Below are positions 1 to 7,132 of a DNA stretch of 11,040 bases, in pieces. A program made the translations under genes and the position numbers. The first letter of the stretch is position 1; every line of letters starts with the position of its first letter. This DNA is from Micrococcales bacterium. GTDB taxonomy: Bacteria > Actinomycetota > Actinomycetes > Actinomycetales > Dermatophilaceae. The stretch lies in contig PMJN01000252.1 in the NCBI GenBank assembly GCA_003157445.1, positions 3,661 to 14,700 on the forward strand, written 5' to 3'. The notes below the pieces were generated by a model. The model was not told where the DNA came from. It did no database searches and saw nothing but the letters and a program-made list of their open reading frames with translations.

Positions 1-1471
1 CAATCGCCGCCAACGCTGCGGTGTCAAGATGCTGCTCGATGGCGTCGGCCAGACGATCGAGCATCACCTCACGGCGCACCGCGAACCCTGGTGCGCTCGG
101 GTCGGCGCGCCATGGCACGCCCGCCTGGGTCGCCACCTCGGTCAGGAAAGCCCTGCGGAAATCATCGTTCTCGAAGGCACCGTGCCAGGTAGTCCCCCAC
201 ACAGGCCCGGCCTGCCATCCATCCAGGAAGGGCTCCATCTGTCGGCCGCCGGGGACCGGCGAGGACACCCCGTGATGGATCTCGTAGGCACTCACCGCAT
301 TTCCACGCCATTTGCCCTCGGGTCGCCCCAGGTGCTTGTCAGCCTCGAACCGTATTCGGATCGGGAGCATCCCAAGCCCCGCAACCGTGTGTGCAGAGCC
401 GGACTCGACGCCGTCCGGGTCGTCGATGACCTCCGCCAGCATCTGGTAGCCGCCACAGATGCCGAGCACCGGACGCCCGGCGGCAGTCCGGGAAAGCAGC
501 GCCTGGCCCAGACCCCGGCTGCGCATCCACTGCAGGTCAGCAACCGTTGCACGGGACCCCGGCAAGACCACCAGATCCGCTCGCGCGACCACATCGGCCT
601 CAGCGGTCACGCGGACATCGACACCGGGCTCGGCAGCCAGAGCGTCGACATCGGTTGCGTTGGAGACCCTGGGAAAGCGAACCACGGCAACTGAAAGCGT
701 CGAACCCGCAGACTTGGGCGTCCCGGCAGAAGAAGCCTCCTGCCACCCAGAGACCGCGAGCGCATCCTCGCCATCTAGCCATACGTCCTGCAGGAAGGGC
801 AGGGTGCCCAGGACGGGCCGAGAGGTGCGTTCCTCCAGCAGTCGAAGGCCAGGGGCCAGTAGCGACAGGTCTCCGCGGAACTTGTTGACGATCCAGCCAC
901 GTATATGGGCCTGGTCCGCCTCGTCCAGCAGAGCCAAGGTGCCGTACATGGCGGCCAGGACACCACCGCGGTCGATGTCCCCCACGACGACCACCGGCAG
1001 GTCGACCGCCCGTGCCAGACCCATGTTGACGAAGTCGCCCTCGCGCAGGTTGATCTCCGCGGGGCTGCCTGCCCCTTCGGCGATCACCACGTCGAAGCGC
1101 GATGACAGGTCCCGAAATGCCTCAAATGCTGTCTGCGCTAAGACCTTCCGGCCAGTCGCCCACTCGCCGGCCTCCAGCTCTCCCCAGGGATGTCCCATCA
1201 GGACCACGTGCGAACGCAGATCCGAGCCGGGTTTGAGGAGCACGGGATTCATCGCAGCCTCGGGCGTGACCCCGCACGCGACAGCTTGGACCCACTGAGC
1301 CCGGCCAATCTCCGACCCGTCGGCGCAGACCATGGAGTTGTTGGACATGTTTTGAGCCTTGAAAGGGGCCACCGAGACTCCCTTGCGTGCCAGAAAACGG
1401 CACAGGCCCGCAGTCACCAGGCTCTTGCCGGCATCGGAGGTGGTTCCTGCCACGAGCAGTCCTCTAGCCAC
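1..1471 (-). CDS. cobQ: Cobyric acid synthase (glutamine-hydrolysing), 3' end beyond window
   Basis: This enzyme uses ATP and glutamine to amidate the b, d, e and g side chains of adenosylcobyrinic acid a,c-diamide, giving adenosylcobyric acid; it acts in the cytoplasm. Translation of the minus strand is open from a GTG at 1469-1471 to the left edge (490 codons). Family full length is about 480-500 residues, so only a few residues should be missing. The N-terminal synthetase domain begins with a nucleotide-binding loop, GTTSDAGKS (about residues 9-17), followed by FKAQNMSNNS. The C-terminal class I glutamine amidotransferase domain carries GICGGYQML with nucleophile Cys339, and YEIHHG with the expected catalytic His399. 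GTG is chosen because an in-frame TAG lies four codons upstream and an AGGGGG ribosome site lies just before it. The gene is divergent from cobU, which acts later in the same pathway. Identification is secure; the exact C-terminus is not visible. Confidence 0.96.
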   Translation of the reverse strand, partial: MARGLLVAGTTSDAGKSLVTAGLCRFLARKGVSVAPFKAQNMSNNSMVCADGSEIGRAQWVQAVACGVTPEAAMNPVLLKPGSDLRSHVVLMGHPWGELEAGEWATGRKVLAQTAFEAFRDLSSRFDVVIAEGAGSPAEINLREGDFVNMGLARAVDLPVVVVGDIDRGGVLAAMYGTLALLDEADQAHIRGWIVNKFRGDLSLLAPGLRLLEERTSRPVLGTLPFLQDVWLDGEDALAVSGWQEASSAGTPKSAGSTLSVAVVRFPRVSNATDVDALAAEPGVDVRVTAEADVVARADLVVLPGSRATVADLQWMRSRGLGQALLSRTAAGRPVLGICGGYQMLAEVIDDPDGVESGSAHTVAGLGMLPIRIRFEADKHLGRPEGKWRGNAVSAYEIHHGVSSPVPGGRQMEPFLDGWQAGPVWGTTWHGAFENDDFRRAFLTEVATQAGVPWRADPSAPGFAVRREVMLDRLADAIEQHLDTAALAAI

Positions 1472-1638
1472 GACCGCCCCCTACCACTGCCGGCCCCGTT
1501 GCCGAGTCACAACTCCCACCAATGTCTCCTTGCTCAGGTGCCCTGCGGCACTGCCTGCCCGACAACGGTAGTCGGCTGGGTACCGTGTATCCCACCGGTC
1601 CGCCTACCGACCTGCAGCGCACACCCAGAGGAGCACCG
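1472..1638. promoter_or_regulatory. Divergent cobQ/cobU intergenic region with structured cobU leader
   Basis: This 167-bp spacer must contain the start signals of both cobQ (leftward) and cobU (rightward). No convincing -35/-10 pair was found. Two potential RNA hairpins lie on the cobU side. One has GTGCC/GGCAC arms with a 4-base loop at 1538-1551. The other has an outer stem CGGTAG/CTACCG (1566-1571 with 1604-1609) enclosing a bulged 7-bp stem (1573-1580 with 1591-1597). A strong ribosome site, AGAGGAG at 1627-1633, follows and serves the ATG at 1639. Cobalamin genes are often controlled by cobalamin riboswitches, but the conserved riboswitch core could not be recognised here, so regulation is unknown. 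Confidence 0.4.
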
Positions 1639-2190
1639 ATGAGCGTAACCCTCGTCCTGGGTGGGGCCCGCAGCGGCAAGAGCCGATATGCCGAGAGCCT
1701 CCTGCGCTCGCACCCGCAGGTCACTTATGTCGCCCCGGGACCCGTGCCGGACGGTTCTGATCCTGAGTGGGCGCAGCGCATCTTGCTGCATCAGGGCCGC
1801 CGGCCGGAGCATTGGACAACCATTGAGAGCACGGAGCTCGCCGCAGTGATCCGCCAGGCTGACCACCCAGTTCTGATCGACTGCCTGTCCACCTGGCTGA
1901 CCCGCCTGGTCGACGATATCGACGCATGGCAGGACGGCGAGAAGGCTGGGTCCCATCTGGTGGAGGAGACGGCACGGCTGCTCGAGGCGCTGGCCTCGGC
2001 CACGGTCGACGTCGTGCTGGTCAGCAACGAGGTGGGTTGGTCGGTCGTGCCGGCGACCGCGTCGGGCCGGCTGTTCCGCGATGAACTGGGCCGGCTCAAC
2101 GCTGCGGTCAGCGGGGCCAGTGACCACGTTGCCCTCACCGTCGCCGGGCGTGTCCTGGACCTGTCCGACGCCCCGGTCGTGGGTGACTGA
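1639..2190 (+). CDS. cobU: Bifunctional adenosylcobinamide kinase / adenosylcobinamide-phosphate guanylyltransferase
   Basis: CobU phosphorylates adenosylcobinamide and then transfers GMP from GTP to form adenosylcobinamide-GDP, the activated corrin used by CobS. The 183-residue product matches the usual length (about 180). It opens with the P-loop GGARSGKS (residues 8-15). His51, in LHQGRRPEHW, aligns with the histidine that carries GMP covalently in the Salmonella enzyme (His46). Other family motifs are LIDCLSTWLT (about 79-88) and VSNEVGWSVVP (about 128-138), followed by FRDELGRLN. The ATG at 1639 is chosen because AGAGGAG lies 5 bases upstream and the P-loop then sits at its normal distance from the N-terminus. 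In-frame codons further upstream would add an unrelated extension. The stop overlaps the cobS start (TGATG), which indicates translational coupling. Identification is secure. Confidence 0.96.
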   Translation: MSVTLVLGGARSGKSRYAESLLRSHPQVTYVAPGPVPDGSDPEWAQRILLHQGRRPEHWTTIESTELAAVIRQADHPVLIDCLSTWLTRLVDDIDAWQDGEKAGSHLVEETARLLEALASATVDVVLVSNEVGWSVVPATASGRLFRDELGRLNAAVSGASDHVALTVAGRVLDLSDAPVVGD

Positions 2191-2966
2191 TGCTTGACGG
2201 ACTCAAGCTTGCTTTCGGCACGCTGACCGCGATCGCGGTGCCGGCTCCTAGCCAGATCGACCGACGGGTCGCCGGACGCGCGATGACCCTTGCCCCGCTC
2301 ACCCAGCTCCCTTGGGTGGCCGTGTTGTTGCTGTGGGGATGGACGGTCCGCCAACTGCCGCTGCCACCCCTGCTGGCTGCCGCCACGACTCTGGTCGCGC
2401 TCACCCTCGCTACCCGCGGCATGCACCTGGACGGTTTAGCCGACACCAGTGACGGGTTGTCGGCAAGCTACGACCGGCTCAAGGCTTTGGACGTGATGCA
2501 CCGGGGCAACATCGGCCCCAGCGGGGTGGCGGCGGTGGTCCTCGTACTGCTGGTTGACGCCGGGGCGCTGGCCTTTCTGCTGACCACCGCGAGCGGGGTC
2601 GTGCTGGTCTGTCTCAGTCTGATCGCCAGCCGACAGCTGCTGGCCTGGGCCTGCTCCACCAAGGTTCCCTCCGCCCGGCAAGAGGGACTGGGTGCAACCG
2701 TCGCCGGCAGCGTTCAACCCGTCACCGTGGGGCTGGGCTTCCTTCTGCTGCTTGGCGTCTCGGCACTGGCGACCTACTGGTCCGGCCCCACATGGTGGAC
2801 CGGACCAGTTGTTGTGTGCTGTGCCGCACTGGGAGGCGTAGCGGTGATCCACCGGGCCACCCGCCGGTTCGGCGGCATCACCGGCGACGTGCTCGGGGCG
2901 GTCATCGAGGTCTCTTTTGCCACCGCAATGACCGTATCCGCCGTCCTGTTGTCGGTACACCTATGA
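2190..2966 (+). CDS. cobS: Adenosylcobinamide-GDP ribazoletransferase (cobalamin synthase)
   Basis: This integral membrane enzyme condenses adenosylcobinamide-GDP with alpha-ribazole or its phosphate, the last assembly stage of adenosylcobalamin. The 258-residue product has the normal family length and alternates hydrophobic stretches (about 42-75, 112-150, 180-222 and 235-258) with short polar loops. The acidic signature GMHLDGLADTSDGL (about 77-90) is the characteristic CobS motif and is thought to bind metal and substrate. LDVMHRGNIGPSG (about 100-112) and RRFGGITGDVLGA (about 225-237) are further family blocks. The start overlaps the cobU stop and the stop overlaps the next gene's ATG (ATGA), so three genes are tightly packed. 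Nothing is missing or broken. Confidence 0.95.
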   Translation: MLDGLKLAFGTLTAIAVPAPSQIDRRVAGRAMTLAPLTQLPWVAVLLLWGWTVRQLPLPPLLAAATTLVALTLATRGMHLDGLADTSDGLSASYDRLKALDVMHRGNIGPSGVAAVVLVLLVDAGALAFLLTTASGVVLVCLSLIASRQLLAWACSTKVPSARQEGLGATVAGSVQPVTVGLGFLLLLGVSALATYWSGPTWWTGPVVVCCAALGGVAVIHRATRRFGGITGDVLGAVIEVSFATAMTVSAVLLSVHL

Positions 2967-3553
2967 GGTGGTCTCGCGCCGCTCATCACCTCGACGAGCT
3001 CGCCCATGCCTGCGCCGACATGGCCACTCGCCCGGCCACCATCTTCCCTCTGCGGGTGAGCGCGTTGTGGGCCTTCGGAGAGGTGCTGACCAGCCGGGAG
3101 GATCTCGACTACCTGCAGGTCGTGCTGGCGGTGGACCTTCCCGTGGACGACGTCGCATGGTTCTGTGTCCCACCGGGGGCCGAGCACTGGTCCCATGCCG
3201 CCGGCCTGTCGAAGAACCCGGTGATGGCCAGATGGCGTTCGACGCGAGCGCCCTTGTGGAACCACCAGATTCGCGGCCCCCTTCTGATCTGGGATGAGGC
3301 TGGCGGGATCGGCGTGGACGCCTTGGAGGCACTCCGCGACGGGACAGCTCAAGAGCTGCGCCTGGCAGAGCCGGCGCCCGACGAGATGGCGTCCCGGCTT
3401 GCGGCAGAGCTCGCGGTGAGTCTTCGAACACTGGAGTCCAGCACTGCCGCCTATGAACGACGCAGGTTCAGTCCCGGCAAACTCGAACCGGTCGCCGATA
3501 CGCTGTGGCGCGCCGGTTCAGGATATTTGCATGTCCTGGCAGCGGTCGGCTGA
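2963..3553 (+). CDS. Conserved actinobacterial protein of unknown function, coupled to cobS
   Basis: I recognise this only as a type of uncharacterised actinobacterial protein; no function is established. The 196-residue product starts at the ATG overlapping the cobS stop, so it is probably translated by coupling. It looks soluble, with no signal peptide or membrane segment. It contains conserved-looking tryptophan-rich patches: SALWAFGEVL (33-42), GAEHWSHAAGLSKNPV (72-87) and WRSTRAPLWNHQI (91-103). An acidic, charged C-terminal half ends in PVADTLWRAGSGYLHVL. The stretch FGEVLTSREDLDYLQVVL (38-55) faintly resembles the active-site strand of nucleotidyltransferase-fold proteins (glycine turn, then D-x-D, then a hydrophobic strand), but the usual GS is GE here, so this is weak inference. 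Its position suggests a role linked to cobalamin synthesis or plain co-transcription. The gene is real; its role is unknown. Confidence 0.85.
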   Translation: MRWSRAAHHLDELAHACADMATRPATIFPLRVSALWAFGEVLTSREDLDYLQVVLAVDLPVDDVAWFCVPPGAEHWSHAAGLSKNPVMARWRSTRAPLWNHQIRGPLLIWDEAGGIGVDALEALRDGTAQELRLAEPAPDEMASRLAAELAVSLRTLESSTAAYERRRFSPGKLEPVADTLWRAGSGYLHVLAAVG

Positions 3554-3655
3554 CCCGCACCCCCAAGCGTCGTCGAGGTCTAACTTGCAGCGGAGCAGTG
3601 GGTGGCGGTATGCGGGGTTTCGTCGGGGTGGGGCGTCGCCCGTAGGTTGATCTCC

Positions 3656-3926
3656 GTGCCGGTGGAGTTCCTCCGTAACGAACAGGTGGCTGCCTACGGG
3701 CGCTTCGATGGTGTGCCATCGAGGGCGGAGCTCGAGCGGTTCTTCCTCCTGGCTGACGCCGACCGGAGGCGGGTGGACCCCACCGCGGCGCGCACAACAG
3801 GTTGGGGTATGCACTGCAACTGGGCACAGTGTGGTTCCTGGGTCCAACGACATCCATGTCGGATCGTGAGCTAAGCCCACGCGGGTGCACTTGGTGGAAC
3901 CGGTTGGGATTGCTGGACGGTCATAG
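3656..3926 (+). pseudogene. Remnant of Tn3-family transposase N-terminal domain (DUF4158), frameshifted
   Basis: From a GTG at 3656 the translation VPVEFLRNEQVAAYGRF, then VPSRAELERFFLLADADRR, matches the start of Tn3-family transposases (DUF4158 domain). After about 3793 similarity moves to another frame: NRLGYALQLGTVWFLG at 3796-3843 is the next conserved block of that domain. About 15 residues' worth of sequence later, HLVEPVGIAGRS (from 3888, third frame) resembles the HLAEQLGIAD-type block and ends at a TAG at 3924-3926. At least two frameshifts and stops in every frame show that it is dead. Tn3 transposases are about 1,000 residues, so over nine tenths is missing. The family call is from memory of the domain consensus; the first block is the most convincing part. 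Confidence 0.75.
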
Positions 3927-3967
3927 TCGTTCGATGTTGCCGGCTGCGGAGGTCAACATCCATCACG

Positions 3968-4201
3968 TTGACCGTCGTCGGCGTCGGCGGGACGGAGCCC
4001 TGCACTCTCGAGTGGAAGTCGATGATCGGCTACGTGCAACCCAAGAGCCCGATCGGCAACCGCACCATCTTGGGCTATACCCCTACACCCCCATACCCTC
4101 TGAGCCGGGCCGACCACACACGGTCCGACGATGCGGCGATGAGTGCGCGTCTCGAGGCTGACTCTGGCCGAACCATGCAGCGCAGGGGAACCCACACGTG
4201 A
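3968..4201 (+). other. Unrecognised open frame with coding-like first half (gene fragment?)
   Basis: A frame opening at a TTG (3968) encodes 77 residues. Of the 37 codons from 3971 to 4081, 34 end in G or C, as expected of real coding DNA in this genome. That preference fades in the remaining codons up to the TGA. The translated segment, including TVVGVGGTEPCTLEWK and MIGYVQPKSPIGNRT, matches no family I know. No ribosome site precedes the TTG and the frame runs open upstream to 3875, so this is more likely an internal piece of a lost or transferred gene than an intact one. It directly follows the transposase remnant on the same strand. Confidence 0.3.
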
Positions 4202-4263
4202 AGGTCCTGCAGGCATCGGAACTTGGTAGTGCCGCGTCGTCTTGCCCACCGTGCACACGTAAT

Positions 4264-4310
4264 GGGGGTCCGACGACTCGCCCTGGTGCATCAAGTAGTC
4301 GGACGTCCCC
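4264..4310. terminator. Long imperfect inverted repeat downstream of gcvT, possible terminator
   Basis: The arms are GGGG then GTCCGAC, one mismatch, then ACT (4264-4278), and AGT, mismatch, GTCGGAC, a 2-base bulge, then CCCC (4294-4310), around a 15-base loop. About 14 base pairs can form, most of them G-C. It lies 71-117 bases beyond the gcvT stop, so it could end gcvT transcription. No T-run follows on either strand, which is common for actinobacterial terminators but leaves the role unproven. It could instead be a relic of the mobile DNA in this region. Confidence 0.4.
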
Positions 4311-4380
4311 GGTGGTGTCTTCAGCAGCCAGGAGTCGCCAACGTTCCTTGTCCCCCAACATCCCCGGTCAAGGGCCGATA

Positions 4381-5484
4381 CTAGCGAATCTGCACCTGTA
4401 CGAACGGAGGCTTGACGACCGTGGCTGCAACGTCGCGTCCGCGCACGTCGACCATAACCTTGTCACCCTCCTTGGCCGCCGGTCCGAGCAGCGCCAGGGC
4501 GATTCCCTGCTTCAGGGTTGGCGAGAAGGTGCCTGAGGTGACCTCGCCCAGGACGGAGCCATCGGCGGCCTTGACCTTGCAATGTGAGCGCGGAATGCCG
4601 CGGCCGGTGGCCCGCAGACCCCAGTTCACCCGCTTGGGGCCCGCGGCCTTCTCCGCGACGAGCGCGTCCTTGCCCCAGAAGGTGTCCTTCTTCCAACCGA
4701 CGGCCCAGCCTGCCCGCGCCTGTACAGGTGTGATGTCCAGGCTCAGGTCGTTGCCATGCAACGGATAGCCCATCTCGGTTCGCAACGTGTCGCGGGCGCC
4801 AAGCCCGCAGGGCAGTCCCTGGTACGGCGCGGCCGCCACCAGAAGTGCGTCCCACAGTGCCAGGGAGTCGTCCCAAAGGGGGACGAGCTCGTAGCCACGC
4901 TCGCCTGTATAGCCGGTACGGCAGACGATGACAGGCTTACCGTTCCAGTCGGCCTCGACGAACGACATGTACTCGTGGCCCGTTGGCAGACCGAGTGCCT
5001 GCAGAACCTCGTCACTTTTGGTCCCCTGCACAGCGATAACGCCATACCCGTCGTGAAGGTTCGTGATCTCCAGGCCCTCGGGTGCAGCGGCCTGTAGCCG
5101 GCGCACAACCTCGGCGGTGTTGGAAGCATTGGGAATGAGGAAGACATCGTCTTCGGCACGCAGATAGACGATGAGGTCATCGACCACCCCGCCGCTCTGG
5201 TCGCAGCAAAGGGTGTATTGGGCTTTGCCCTCGGTGATGCGACCAAGGTCGTTTGTCAGACAGGAGTTGATGTAGGCGGCGGCGCCCGGCCCCTTGACGC
5301 TCGCCTTGCCCAAGTGACTAACGTCGAAGATGCCTACCCGTTCACGGACCGCAGTGTGCTCGCGCACCACTCCCCCACCGGGGTACTCGATAGGCATTTC
5401 CCAGCCGCCGAAGTTGGCCATCTTAGCCCCAAGGGCCACGTGCCGGTCGTGAAGGGGAGAGGTCTTGAGCGGGGAGTCAGTCAT
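4381..5484 (-). CDS. gcvT: Aminomethyltransferase (glycine cleavage system T protein)
   Basis: GcvT takes the aminomethyl group from the lipoyl arm of H protein, transfers the one-carbon unit to tetrahydrofolate as 5,10-methylene-THF, and releases ammonia. The 367-residue product matches the family length (about 360-370). Near the N-terminus are [14 protein letters not shown] and [10 protein letters not shown] (about 25-34), then [10 protein letters not shown] (51-60). [12 protein letters not shown] (about 98-109) contains the conserved catalytic-site aspartate region. [13 protein letters not shown] and [20 protein letters not shown] are further signature blocks, and the C-terminal barrel domain is complete. 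The ATG at 5484 is preferred over one 18 codons upstream (5538): homologues begin just before SPLHDRH, and GGTGGG lies a few bases upstream as a weak ribosome site. No gcvH or gcvP is in the window. It is divergent from pepA across 111 bp, in which no promoter or glycine riboswitch could be recognised. Confidence 0.95.
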   Translation of the reverse strand: MTDSPLKTSPLHDRHVALGAKMANFGGWEMPIEYPGGGVVREHTAVRERVGIFDVSHLGKASVKGPGAAAYINSCLTNDLGRITEGKAQYTLCCDQSGGVVDDLIVYLRAEDDVFLIPNASNTAEVVRRLQAAAPEGLEITNLHDGYGVIAVQGTKSDEVLQALGLPTGHEYMSFVEADWNGKPVIVCRTGYTGERGYELVPLWDDSLALWDALLVAAAPYQGLPCGLGARDTLRTEMGYPLHGNDLSLDITPVQARAGWAVGWKKDTFWGKDALVAEKAAGPKRVNWGLRATGRGIPRSHCKVKAADGSVLGEVTSGTFSPTLKQGIALALLGPAAKEGDKVMVDVRGRDVAATVVKPPFVQVQIR

Positions 5485-5595
5485 GATGCCCACCGTATCT
5501 GTAATGTTCCTGAGGCTATTCTCACAGCGCACGAACAACGATTCTCGACGGTGGCGCTACACACCGCCGCGCCCGTACCGGAAGGAAGAATACCT

Positions 5596-7092
5596 GTGAC
5601 CACTTTGACTCTGTCCGACAGTACCGCGTCCGAGATCAAGGGCGATGCTCTCGTCCTTGTCTCGGTTCGTGCCGATAAGGGCGCTGCCCTCGCGCCAGGG
5701 CACGGCCTAGGTGGGGAGACGGTCGCCCATCTCGATTCGGCGCTGTCGACCCTTAAGGCCAAGGGCAATGCCGACGAGGTCATCAAGCTCGTCGCGGTGC
5801 CAGGGGTCGCTGCCGCGCTGGTCGTGGTGACGGGTGCCGGCAAGGTCGCAACCAAGGATGCTGGCCTTAGTGCCGAGGCCATCCGCCGCGCTGTCGGGTC
5901 CGCAACCCGCCAGCTCAGTGGTCTGGCTAAGGTCGTTCTCAGAGCCCCCGGAGACAGTGTGGCTGAGGCCACCGCCACCGCTGAGGGGGCGTTGTTCGGG
6001 GCCTACACCATCACCAGTGTCGCAGCCGGGCCCGCTTCGGCTCCGGTTAAGTCGCTCACGGTCCTGACCCCGGCAGCCAGCGACCGACACCTACGCGCCG
6101 CGATCAAACGGGCAGTCGCCTTGGGCAAGGCCATGTCCGAGGCCCGCGACCTGGTCAACCAGGCCCCCAACGAGCTCTACCCAGAGACTTTCGCCGAACA
6201 GATCAAGAAGCGCTCGGTCGGCAGTGACGTCAAAGTCACAGTCCTGGACGAAAGCGCTCTGGCCAAGGGCGCCTTCGGCGGCCACCTGAGCGTTGGCAAC
6301 GGCTCGGCGCGTGGACCGCGCCTGGTCACCCTGCGCTACACACCGGACAAGGCCCGTAAGCATGTCGCCTTCGTCGGCAAGGGCATCACTTTCGACTCCG
6401 GCGGCCTGGCCATCAAGCCCACCAAGTCCATGACCTCGATGAAGTGCGACATGGCAGGTGCCGCCGCGGTGGCCTCGGCGGTGTTTGCCATCGCCGACCT
6501 GGGTCTGCCTGTCGAGATCACCGCGCACCTGTGCCTTGCCGAGAACATGCTCGGACCCGGCGCCTGCCGCCCGGGCGATGTCATCACCATCCGCGGCGGC
6601 AAGACCGTTGAGATCAACAACCCCGATGCCGAAGGCCGCATGGTTCTGGCCGACGGCCTCGCCCTGGCCTCGGAGAAGAAGCCCGACCTGATCATCGACA
6701 TCGCGACCCTTACCGGGGCCGCAGTCATGGCGTTGGGCCACCGCACCGCAGCGTTGCTAAGCAACGACGACGACCTGCGCACCTCCATCAAGAACATCGG
6801 GGATGCTGCCGGCGAGCCCTTGTGGCCCTTCCCGCTTCTTGAGGAAATCCGTCCCACCCTGGACTCCGCCGTCGCCGATCTGCTTCAGTCGGGTCCGATC
6901 GGCGTGATCTACGCCGGCTGGTTCCTGGGCGAGTTCGTCGGGCTCGGCAAGAACGGTCAGCCGATTCCGTGGGCACACCTGGACATCGCCGGACCGGCGT
7001 TCAACGATGATGCCCCGTGGGGCTACACGCCCAAACAGGGCACTGGTTTCGGGATCCGAACGCTGGTGGGGATCGCCGAGGCGCAGGCCTGA
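5596..7092 (+). CDS. pepA: Leucyl aminopeptidase, M17 family
   Basis: This cytosolic enzyme (a hexamer in the family) removes N-terminal residues, preferably leucine, from peptides using two metal ions. The product has 498 residues (family about 480-510). The first 160 residues form the variable N-terminal domain. The C-terminal catalytic domain has the metal-binding residues by alignment with E. coli PepA: Lys262 and Asp267 in VGKGITFDSGG, Asp285 in MKCDMAGA, and Asp344 and Glu346 in NNPDAEGRMVLAD. The catalytic Lys274 and Arg348 are also present. One oddity is that the usual NTDAEGR signature reads NPDAEGR; threonine is not a metal ligand, so activity should be retained. The GTG at 5596 is chosen for the GGAAGGA ribosome site nine bases upstream; earlier in-frame codons lie inside antisense gcvT. 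It converges on the small gene to its right, with only 40 bp between. Confidence 0.95.
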   Translation: MTTLTLSDSTASEIKGDALVLVSVRADKGAALAPGHGLGGETVAHLDSALSTLKAKGNADEVIKLVAVPGVAAALVVVTGAGKVATKDAGLSAEAIRRAVGSATRQLSGLAKVVLRAPGDSVAEATATAEGALFGAYTITSVAAGPASAPVKSLTVLTPAASDRHLRAAIKRAVALGKAMSEARDLVNQAPNELYPETFAEQIKKRSVGSDVKVTVLDESALAKGAFGGHLSVGNGSARGPRLVTLRYTPDKARKHVAFVGKGITFDSGGLAIKPTKSMTSMKCDMAGAAAVASAVFAIADLGLPVEITAHLCLAENMLGPGACRPGDVITIRGGKTVEINNPDAEGRMVLADGLALASEKKPDLIIDIATLTGAAVMALGHRTAALLSNDDDLRTSIKNIGDAAGEPLWPFPLLEEIRPTLDSAVADLLQSGPIGVIYAGWFLGEFVGLGKNGQPIPWAHLDIAGPAFNDDAPWGYTPKQGTGFGIRTLVGIAEAQA

Positions 7093-7132
7093 TCAGCGGC
7101 CCTAGTTCGCTGCCTGCGGAAGGGTTCGGCGG

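Larger units (their letters stand above)
3554..4380. other. 827-bp region without an intact gene (mobile-element scar)
   Basis: No full-length gene could be supported on either strand between the end of the cobU operon and the end of gcvT. The left half holds a degenerate Tn3-type transposase N-terminus. The centre (about 3971-4081) has a coding-like but unrecognised stretch. The right part contains a long imperfect hairpin beyond the gcvT stop. I looked for transposon terminal inverted repeats and target duplications around the remnant and found none I would defend. The several overlapping open frames on the minus strand have no recognisable motifs. Confidence 0.6.

Noticed and set aside
29..1298. 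Plus-strand open frames across 29-694 and 459-1298
   Set aside because: They lie antisense to cobQ, whose full catalytic motif set is on the minus strand; their translations are low-complexity Arg/Pro/Ser shadows.
1440..1610. Cobalamin riboswitch between cobQ and cobU
   Set aside because: A run resembling the GCCCCC...ACTG core (around 1476-1488) and an AGTC-GG...ACC-like stretch (1570-1584) were noticed. Their spacing is wrong, the GGTG-AA-TCC part would lie in cobQ coding DNA without a good match, and the B12 box does not fit well.
3554..3655. Transposon terminal inverted repeat just before the transposase remnant
   Set aside because: G-rich runs such as GGGGTTTCGTCGG are present, but no matching opposite repeat was found on the other side.
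3953..4361. Minus-strand open frames downstream of gcvT
   Set aside because: They have no ribosome site and no familiar motif, and they run through the hairpin at 4264-4310.
5218..5595. N-terminal extension of PepA to a 624-residue protein
   Set aside because: The extra frame is antisense to gcvT and lacks family similarity. A strong ribosome site precedes the GTG at 5596.
5485..5595. Glycine riboswitch or clear promoter before gcvT
   Set aside because: The 111-bp gcvT/pepA spacer is too short for the tandem aptamers and shows none of their conserved blocks. Only a weak CGGTG/CACCG stem was seen.
7093..7132. Bidirectional terminator between pepA and the DUF5302 gene
   Set aside because: No inverted repeat with a stem of useful length was found in the 40-bp convergent spacer.
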